Of a stretch of 11,084 nt of DNA, positions 1 to 7,800 are shown piece after piece. The position numbers and the translations under genes were made by a program. The stretch covers positions 1 to 11,084 of the forward strand of contig JAUWMD010000062.1 in the NCBI GenBank assembly GCA_030613345.1. Direction: 5' to 3'. The notes below the pieces were generated by a model that did no database searches, had not been told where the DNA came from, and worked only from the letters and a program-made list of their open reading frames with translations. The DNA is from Candidatus Krumholzibacteriota bacterium (lineage in GTDB: Bacteria > Krumholzibacteriota > Krumholzibacteriia > Krumholzibacteriales > Krumholzibacteriaceae). Every line of letters begins with the position of its first letter. Within the stretch, counting starts at the first letter, position 1.

Positions 1-1
1 G

Positions 2-2917
2 GAGTTTCTCACTCCCGATCTTGCCGGAGACGGCTCATCGAGTATTCTCAATTCTCCTCTTATTTCTGGAACGCTCGCCGGGGGAGAGACCCTGGTCGAT
101 ACTTTCAGGGTCACCGCCGCCGACGTGGCCATGGACGAAGAGTTTACCTCCAGGATCACTTCCGCGACGGCCGTCAACTCGGGGCAGTCGGATCTCGTCA
201 TCCTGTCGCCTGGAGTCGATACGACCGAGACGATGACAATACAGGATCCGGCCGACATGGCCGTGACAGCTGTTCTCACATCTCAGTCGGAAGTCAATGC
301 GGGTCAGACCGCTGACTGGACGATTCGCATCGATCTGGTCAACAACGGCGACGCGCCCGCGACGATCGACGTTCCCGGTCCGGCCGATATCGAATTTCTC
401 TATAGCGGATCGCCTCTCGGTGGTTATCTCGTTGTGCCTCCCGCTGCATTCGGTTCCGGGCTGGCCGGATGGACGCTCGACGGCGACACGGCTGATTCTC
501 TGATCTATACAGTCTCTACCACAGGTACCGACACCGGTACTGTGGATATCAACGCTGATATCTCATGGATCGACGATAACGATCCCGGGGCAGCGGCGTC
601 GATATCGGGCGGAAACTCCTCGATATATGTGAAGGAACCGTCTGGCCTGAGGATAATCTTGGTCACCAGTGACGCGCCTAACAGTACGCTTCTGCCCAAC
701 ACATCGATCGTAAACACCGGCCAGATCTTCCATATCACCGTTACGGTCGAGAATACCGGCGGAGACGATCTCAGAGACGTTGATGTATCGCTGACGTCAA
801 ACGGTGCCGCCTCGATAACGGAGATCGCGTCGTCGACAGATCTGCCGAGCGGCGCCGCAGGAGACTTCGTATACGAGGTGTCCTCGGCGGCGACCGGGAA
901 CGAGATACTTACCGCGGTGATCGAGGCGGCGTATTCGGTCAATACGGGCGAGCTGGTATCACCGATACAGGCCGTCGAGTCGGTCGAGAATGTCCAGGTG
1001 CAGGCGCCGGCCGTTCTGGTAACTTCGACCTCCGTGCTGTCGCCCGTCGGGGCAGTCGACGATACCATCTCGACGGGGCAGCAGTTCGAGTTCGCCGCCA
1101 ACGTAGACAATACGGGAGAGGCGGAGATCGATGCATTCGGTCAGATCACTATTACACTGCCCGCGGGATTCAGCAGGGTATATCCGGATTCAGAGTCGCT
1201 CACGATATCGTTCGCGGCGGGTGAGGAGATCGTCTGGACGCTCGAGGCGCCGGCCACTTCGCCTGCCTCGCCTCAGCCGGTGATCGTATCCGTTACGAGG
1301 ACACCGAAAGACATCAATATAGACGCAGACGCTTATATACAGAAGGACGCCGATACGGTCTCGATAGTGACAGAGGATGCCGCAGTCATAGCCGGCTGCT
1401 CGACAGTAGTGTCGTCTCCGGCAGGAGCTGTCGACCTGGTGCTCTCGACGGCTCAGGAGTTCGACGTACTGTTTACAGCAGTCCCTTCGGCGAATTCTTC
1501 GACCAATACGGCGACGATATCGCTGCCGGCGGATTTCACGACGACCGGCGGGGAGACGAGGCAGCTCGGGGCCGGCGACGGAACGGAGAAGACGGCTGTC
1601 TGGACGGTCACCGCTCAGGACATGAACATTACCGCCGCTACGATACAGGTATTTACCGCAGGAACGGATGTGAATTCCGGGGTCTCATTCTCCGGATGTA
1701 CGGTCGCGATCGATGTGGATGTCGTGGACATGGCCGAACTCGACCTGCAGGCGGCGATCTCGGAGCCTCCCGAGGCGATCGGCGGAAACCTTTCGGTCAA
1801 CCTGCCGTTCACGATCCAGGCCGATGTGACCAATCTCGGCACGGCCGGTATCGACACTGCTGGTGCGCGTCTCGAGATAGTCCTTCCCGCCGGCGGATCG
1901 TATACACTGGACGGGGTCGGAGAGACGCTTCGCAAGCCATTCTACCCGGGACAGGCGGTTACCTGGGACCTCAGGGCCTCACTTCCCGACGAGCAGTGGC
2001 GCGACATCTTGGTGAGATTCACATCTCCCGCCGCCACCGACGAGAATACGAACGAGGCGGTCGAGTACTCGACGAGCGTGGTCAAGGTCAAAGTAAGGAC
2101 CGATGCAGGTACGATAACGATGCAGAACATCTCGCATCTCGACACTATCCCGCCGTTTGTCGTACCGAGAGGAGCGACAGATGTACCGGTCATGCGCGTG
2201 GTCTTCAAAAACAACTCTGCATATACGGCCGGGCTCGACACGGTTTACGTCAGTGTAGAGGACGGCCGCGGAAACCTCAGGAGCGATCCTTCGAGATATG
2301 TATCTGCGATCACTTTCAGCGCCGGCATTCATAGCTGGCCCGGACAGGTGGGCTCGGAGAATCCCGTGCAGGTGATCGTAGGTCACAATTTCACGCTGCT
2401 TGCCAACGCGTCTGATACTGCGCTCGTATCTATAGACGTAGCGGGGACGGCTCCCGATGGAGAGCTGAGGATCAACCTGGCCGAGAGCAGGGATGTCGTC
2501 TTCTCGATCGGCAGCGGAGGGAGCCCGATAGCTGTCGTACGTGACGCCAATGGCGAGGACATAGCAGGATCCTTCTACAACACACCGCTTTCGATCATGA
2601 GCGCGAGCTTCGAGGAGTATGTCCATAACTACCCGAACCCGTTCAGGGCGGGGAGCGAGGTCACGAAGATAGCCTATTTCCTCACGGAAGATTCGAACGT
2701 GAGCATAAAGATATACGATTATTTGGGAGCGCTTGTCTGGACAAAGGACATCCCGGCCGGCGGCCCGGGCGGATCCGGAGAGCCGGGCGGCACCTGGTGG
2801 AAAGAGGACTGGGACGGCCGCAACGGCAAGGGTGAGGTAGTGAGGAACGGAGTATACATCTGCAAGATAACGGCCGGCGGAAAGTCAGCGATGTTCAAGA
2901 TCGCGGTGGCCAAATAG
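2..2917 (+). CDS. Large secreted Ig-repeat protein with FlgD/T9SS-like C-terminal domain (5'-truncated by the window)
   Basis: The frame is open from base 2 to the TAG at 2915-2917, giving at least 971 residues, so the true start is upstream; the ATG at 125 is internal, because the residues before it have the same Ser/Thr/Gly/Asp-rich beta character. The body consists of successive Ig-like beta-sandwich modules resembling CARDB/DUF11-type repeats, roughly 260-640, 650-1010, 1014-1400, 1400-1730, 1735-2100 and 2105-2550. Recurrent cues are 'VENTGGDD', 'VDNTGEAE' and 'VTNLGTAG', followed by strands. The C-terminal domain (about 2605-2914) opens with NYPNPF (2627-2644) and continues with strands SIKIYDYLG, DWDGRNGKGE and VRNGVYICKI, the FlgD-Ig/type-A sorting-like fold used as a C-terminal secretion or attachment signal in FCB bacteria. 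A Gly/Pro-rich loop (about 2755-2800) interrupts it. The gene lies 10 nt before a PorV/PorQ-like gene, fitting a cargo/outer-membrane-partner pair. Surface or extracellular location is inferred; ligand unknown. Confidence 0.85.
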   Translation, partial: EFLTPDLAGDGSSSILNSPLISGTLAGGETLVDTFRVTAADVAMDEEFTSRITSATAVNSGQSDLVILSPGVDTTETMTIQDPADMAVTAVLTSQSEVNAGQTADWTIRIDLVNNGDAPATIDVPGPADIEFLYSGSPLGGYLVVPPAAFGSGLAGWTLDGDTADSLIYTVSTTGTDTGTVDINADISWIDDNDPGAAASISGGNSSIYVKEPSGLRIILVTSDAPNSTLLPNTSIVNTGQIFHITVTVENTGGDDLRDVDVSLTSNGAASITEIASSTDLPSGAAGDFVYEVSSAATGNEILTAVIEAAYSVNTGELVSPIQAVESVENVQVQAPAVLVTSTSVLSPVGAVDDTISTGQQFEFAANVDNTGEAEIDAFGQITITLPAGFSRVYPDSESLTISFAAGEEIVWTLEAPATSPASPQPVIVSVTRTPKDINIDADAYIQKDADTVSIVTEDAAVIAGCSTVVSSPAGAVDLVLSTAQEFDVLFTAVPSANSSTNTATISLPADFTTTGGETRQLGAGDGTEKTAVWTVTAQDMNITAATIQVFTAGTDVNSGVSFSGCTVAIDVDVVDMAELDLQAAISEPPEAIGGNLSVNLPFTIQADVTNLGTAGIDTAGARLEIVLPAGGSYTLDGVGETLRKPFYPGQAVTWDLRASLPDEQWRDILVRFTSPAATDENTNEAVEYSTSVVKVKVRTDAGTITMQNISHLDTIPPFVVPRGATDVPVMRVVFKNNSAYTAGLDTVYVSVEDGRGNLRSDPSRYVSAITFSAGIHSWPGQVGSENPVQVIVGHNFTLLANASDTALVSIDVAGTAPDGELRINLAESRDVVFSIGSGGSPIAVVRDANGEDIAGSFYNTPLSIMSASFEEYVHNYPNPFRAGSEVTKIAYFLTEDSNVSIKIYDYLGALVWTKDIPAGGPGGSGEPGGTWWKEDWDGRNGKGEVVRNGVYICKITAGGKSAMFKIAVAK

Positions 2918-2927
2918 GTAGATCTGG

Positions 2928-4817
2928 ATGAAGAGAGTACTCGAAATAACACTGATCATCGCTCTTGGGCTCTTTCCGCTCGGCGCCGCCGCGCAGGACG
3001 GAGGAGGGGGAACAAGGTCGGTCTTTACTCTCGGCGCAGGGTCGCGGGCCATCGGCATGGGTGGAGCCTTCACCGCCGTAGCTAACGACGCATCGGCCCT
3101 CTATTACAACCCGGCAGCGATGAAGATCAACGGGGCTCCCACGCTTATGGCGAACCACATATCGCTCTTCTCCGGATTCACCGACGCGAGCTACGATTAT
3201 CTCGGGCTTGTCTGGCCGACCCTCGGGGCTGGAGCCTTCGGGGCAGGCCTGCTAACGACGGGAACGGGCGGCATCATGGGCTATGATGAATTCAGCAGGC
3301 CGACAGGCGAGCTCTCGTACAGGGAGAGCCAGGGGATCGTCTCGTACGCGTTCGACTTGCCGTGGCGCTTCGCCGGCACATGGTCGGTGGGAACATCGAT
3401 AAAGATCGTTCACCAGAAAATCGGTGAGTACGCTGATACGGGGACCGGACTCGATCTCGGGTTCCTGTACCGCGTCAAGTATATCGAAGGGCTCCATCTC
3501 GGAGTAAACCTCCAGGATATAGTGGGGGCGAAGACGAAGCTCGTCTCGGCCAGCGACGAGGTATACAAAACGATGATGTTCGGCCTCGGGTACATGAGAG
3601 CGCTTGGTGAGAGCTCAAGGTTGACCCTGTCGGTCCAGATGGACATGCCGGAGAAGGCGGACAATGACCTGAGATTCGGCGCGGAGTACACGATCCGCGA
3701 CATGATCAGCATCAGGATGGGATACGATTCCGAATCGTTCACCGCCGGCATCGGATTCGCGTGGTATGGATACTCCTTTGACTACGGATACTTCAGCAGG
3801 GAAGAAGCGGGGAGCTCTCATCCGATCACGATCACCGCCAGGCTCGCAGAACCGCTCGATCAGAAAATCGCAGCGAGGGAGAAAGTACGCAGGGCCGAGG
3901 AGGAGAGAAGGCTCGCCGAACTCTTCGCCGTTCGAGTTGCCTCGCACATCGACGCTGCCGACAGCCTGAGGGGAGCGGGTGAGCTGGAGAGCGCCCTCGA
4001 CGAGGTAAAGATCGCCCTCGAATACGATCCGGGCAGCGAACGGGCCGCGACGCTGCGCAGCGAGATCAGTGCGGCGATCCTCACCGCCCAGGAAGAGCGT
4101 ACGAAAAATGCCGAGAAGGCGTTGTTGATAACTCAGCATTTCAGACTCGGACTGGGGCACTACAACGATAACGAGTATATCCTCGCCAGGGCCGAATGGC
4201 TGAACGTCCTCGAGATCGATCCGGAGAACGAGCAGGCGCTCGACCACCTGCGCAGGACCGAGGCTAAGTTGAAAGAGCAGCTCCAGTCCCACCTCTCCGC
4301 GGCCTCGGAAGATGAAGAAGCGGGCAGGCTCCCCGAGGCGCTCGGTGAGTGGAACGTCGTCAGGATTATCGATCCTGAAAACACCGATGCTCCGGCGGCC
4401 ATAGAGCGGATAAAGGTCCGCATAGAGGGCATGGGCAGGGATTACATGGAGGCCAACCGCAGGCTCGAGACGATCGATCTCTACGAGGAGGCCGTGACGG
4501 CCTTCAGCGAGGGAAGGTACGAGGAAGCGATCTTTTTCGCTCGCGAGGTCCTCCGGCTCGACCCGGCCCACGAGGATGCGAAGGACCTGATCAACAAGGC
4601 GGAGCGGAGGATGAAGCCTCTCAGCGACGATGAGAATGAACAGATAAGGACCCTCCATATAGAGGCGTTGAATCACTCCGCGAAGAAGGAATATGCGGAG
4701 GCGATAGCTGTCTGGCGGAAGATCCTCGAGATCGACCCTGATAACGAGAGCGTCAGTGAGAACATCAAACAGACGGAGCAGCGGCTCAGGAAACTCGAGC
4801 CTCCCGAAGGCGGATAA
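2928..4817 (+). CDS. PorV/PorQ-family outer-membrane beta-barrel protein with C-terminal TPR extension
   Basis: The 629-residue product begins at an ATG 10 nt after the previous stop; the ribosome site is weak (AGG at 2916-2918). Residues 1-22 form a signal peptide: MKR, a hydrophobic core, then GAAA before QD. Residues 31-65 carry the PorV/PorQ (UPF0164-like) hallmark: a GAGSRAIGMGGAFTA stretch, then NDASALYYNPAAM. Alternating beta strands rich in Gly and aromatics continue to about residue 306 (GIGFAWYGYSFDYGYFS near the end), matching a FadL-like barrel of usual family length. A charged helical linker (310-335) leads to about five TPR-like units (about 335-370, 400-440, 450-490, 515-550, 575-612), each ending in a motif such as LEIDPENEQA, LRLDPAHEDA or LEIDPDNESV. 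In T9SS, PorV binds cargo C-terminal domains at the outer membrane; that role is inferred here from the upstream gene. The TPR half is presumably periplasmic and an unusual addition to the family. No SprA or PorU gene is visible. Confidence 0.88.
   Translation: MKRVLEITLIIALGLFPLGAAAQDGGGGTRSVFTLGAGSRAIGMGGAFTAVANDASALYYNPAAMKINGAPTLMANHISLFSGFTDASYDYLGLVWPTLGAGAFGAGLLTTGTGGIMGYDEFSRPTGELSYRESQGIVSYAFDLPWRFAGTWSVGTSIKIVHQKIGEYADTGTGLDLGFLYRVKYIEGLHLGVNLQDIVGAKTKLVSASDEVYKTMMFGLGYMRALGESSRLTLSVQMDMPEKADNDLRFGAEYTIRDMISIRMGYDSESFTAGIGFAWYGYSFDYGYFSREEAGSSHPITITARLAEPLDQKIAAREKVRRAEEERRLAELFAVRVASHIDAADSLRGAGELESALDEVKIALEYDPGSERAATLRSEISAAILTAQEERTKNAEKALLITQHFRLGLGHYNDNEYILARAEWLNVLEIDPENEQALDHLRRTEAKLKEQLQSHLSAASEDEEAGRLPEALGEWNVVRIIDPENTDAPAAIERIKVRIEGMGRDYMEANRRLETIDLYEEAVTAFSEGRYEEAIFFAREVLRLDPAHEDAKDLINKAERRMKPLSDDENEQIRTLHIEALNHSAKKEYAEAIAVWRKILEIDPDNESVSENIKQTEQRLRKLEPPEGG
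4807..4810 (+). promoter_or_regulatory. Ribosome binding site (AAGG) supporting the GTG start at 4818
   Basis: AAGG lies 7 nt before the GTG at 4818-4820, which directly follows the TAA (4815-4817) of the PorV-TPR gene. The site lies inside the upstream coding sequence, so translation of the two genes is probably coupled. This GTG gives an intact N-terminal kinase fold, whereas the first later in-frame ATG (residue 51) would remove part of it. Confidence 0.65.
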
Positions 4818-7800
4818 GTGAAGAGAGAACTCCTGAGGGACAGAGAGACATTTCACCTGGAGATCCCGGCCGACGAGAACAATCTCAGCGAGGTCAGGGA
4901 TTTCATCGCAGACGTGTGCCTCAAGGCCGGTTTCTCCAAGCGCGAGACGAATAACACGAAGCTCGCGATGGACGAGGCCTGTACCAACATCATCAAACAC
5001 GCCTACCGCGACGAGATCGGGGCGATACGAATCGACGTCCAGGCGGAGCCAGGCAAGGTCGAGATCAACATCTTCGACAGGGGAAAGCCCTTTGACTGGT
5101 CCGAGGTGAAGGACCCCGACCTGCAGAGATACGTCGAGATCGGCAAGAAGGGCGGGCTCGGGATCTACCTGATGAACAGGCTGATGGACGACCTGGACTA
5201 TCAGGCGTCCGAGAGCGGCAACCGGCTTTACATGGTCAAGGTGGCCGGTTCCGGGGGCGCCGACTCGTTGTTCTTCTCGATCAAACCGAAGTGGACATCG
5301 ACCCTCAAATTCAAGTTCGCCTTCAGAGCGACCCTCGGGCTCCTCGGCCTGGTCTTCTTCCTGTGGGCCATCCAGTTCGTCAACCAGTCCAGGGATGTCG
5401 CCGCGAGGACCCGTGAAGCCTGGTTGTCTATGAACAGATTTGCCCGCATGGTTGAGACGAAGAGCGAACCAGCGATGATCAGGGACGACCTGTACGACCC
5501 CGAGTACAGGGAGCTCACCGATTTCGTGGTGGAACGCGTCGTAAAGAACCCCGCGGTCATCTATACAAGGATCGTCAACAACGACGGGACAATAGTTTCC
5601 TCGAGCGATGTCGAGGAGTTCATGAATGGTTACAGTTTACCCGTTGGTGCGGAGACGCTCGATGCCGAAGGGACGTGGATCTCCGTGGCGGGGCCGAAAG
5701 ACGACAGGATAAGGGAGCTGCACTTCCCGATATATATCACGCGCGATGACGCTGAAAATGCGGCGTCGCTGGGACGCGTTGTCGTCGGTGTCTCCGAAAA
5801 CGTGATAATAAGCGGCATCGACGATCCCAGGACAAAGACCACCCTGATCCTCGCAGGGTTGATCATTGTAGGACTCTCCCTTATATATCTGCTCATCTCC
5901 GTCCTCGTGAAACCGATCCAGGCCCTGACTGACGGCGTGAGGGCTATAGGCGAGGGTGATTTCAGCGACGAGCTGGAGATCGACGGTCCTGAAGAAATAG
6001 GCGAGATCGCCAGGGCGTTCAACGAGATAACGTCCAAGTTCCGTGAAGCCCAGAAGAGTGTAGTAGAACAGGAAAGAATGCAGAAGGAGATGCAGGTCGC
6101 CCAGGAGATCCAGCACTCCCTGCTTCCCGGCAAGGTCCCCGCAGTCAGCGGGTATGACATTGCGAGTCTCTATCGCGCCGCGAAGGAAGTCGGCGGTGAT
6201 TATTATGATTTCGTAAGTGTCGATGAGGATACCCTCGGCGTCGTAGTGGCCGACGTTTCCGGGAAGGGCGTCCCCGGATCTCTCGTCATGACGATGATCC
6301 GTACCGCCCTGCGTATGGAGGCGAGAGGAAGCCATTCGGCCGCCGATGTGATGTCACGGATGAACGATTTCGTCACCGAGGATATGAAGAAGGGGATGTT
6401 CGTCACGATCTTCTATCTGATCCTCGATTCGAAGAACAGGGTTATCAGCTACGCCAGTGCAGGCCACAATCCGATGATCCTCTTCAGGGCAGAGACGGAT
6501 GAGACGTTCTTTCTCAACCCGCGCGGATTCCCTGTGGGCATCAGCCTTCCCGACGAGAACCTCTTCAGGCGCTCGATCGATGTAGAGAAGATCAAACTGA
6601 AGAAGGACGACATGCTTGTCATCTACACCGACGGCGTTACCGAGGCGATGAACGAAGCACGCGAGCAGTACGGCGAGGACCGCCTCCTTGCCCTGATAAA
6701 GGAACACGGCACGAAGTCACCCGATGAGTTCGTGGATGCCCTCAACGAAGATATCAAGATCTTCACCAGCGGGTATCCGCAGAACGACGACATCACCGTT
6801 GTGGCGATGAAGGAAAAGATGATGGCCGACGACGTGCTTTTCGGCATCCGCAAGAAGATGCTCGATCTAGTTGAGATAGAGGGCTTCACTGTGGCAGAGG
6901 CATGTTCGCGCATGAAGGTGTCGCCGTCGACCTACTACCGTTACAAGAAGCGTATGGCCGAGATGGGAGAGCGCGGGCTGAAAAACAAGACCCTGCGCGA
7001 GGAGCATGAGATAAAGCGAGTCAATCTCGAGCAGAGGAAAGAGCTCCTCGAGATAGTCAGGCGGGATCCGAAGTTCGGCGCGAAGAGGATAGCGACCGCC
7101 TTCAACGACGGTAAAGACGAGAGCGATACCGTGACACCCTCGCTCATATACGACGAGCTGAAGAGGATGCGCCTCAATACATACGGGAAGAGGCTTGAAT
7201 ACCTGAGACGGAACAGGTTTATATCGGAGGAGCAGTTCCAGGCGATGCTTTCCGGAGAGGAGATGTTGCCGGCCGCGCCGGCTGTCGGTGCCGGATCTCT
7301 GGACGAAGTATCGGCAGAGGAATTGCCTGCCGCTGAAGAGTTCGCCGGGGAGGCAGTCCCCGCTGATACGGACCTGACCGAGTATCAGCCCATGACCGTC
7401 TCGAGGTATGAAAGTGGCGAGGCGGAGGATGATGTCGAGAGGCTGCTGGCTTCCGTTCTCGGCAATGATGCGGGTGAAGGCGGCCTCGTGGAGGTGCTGA
7501 CGCAGGACGAGGAGAGAGGGATCATCGTCATCAGAGTCGCCGGCCACCTCGATTCGAGCTCTGCCGGAGAGCTCGAGATCTTCCTCGAGAGCGTCCACGA
7601 ATATGGATTCTCGAAGATAGTCGTCGATCTGGCAGGCGTGCCGTACATCAGCAGCGGCGGATGGGGCATATTCACCGGACGAGTAAAGATGCTCAGGGAG
7701 AAAGAAGGAGACGTTGTCCTGGCAGGCATGTCTCCTGAGGTATTCGACATCTACGAGCTGCTCGGTTTCCAGGACATCATCATGAATTTCCGCAACGTCG

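Noticed and set aside
1696..2334. Plus-strand frame of 212 codons inside the surface protein
   Set aside because: It is out of frame with the long open frame; its composition is Arg/Gly/His-rich with no motif.
3615..5000. Long minus-strand open frame (461 codons) across the PorV-TPR and kinase genes
   Set aside because: It runs antisense to two genes with clear conserved motifs, its translation shows no recognisable domain, and such frames are expected opposite GC-rich coding sequence.
6819..7247. Insertion sequence or broken transposase gene inside the signalling gene
   Set aside because: The frame is continuous, no DDE catalytic region or flanking inverted or direct repeats are seen, and intact domains lie on both sides; a stable fused domain explains it better.
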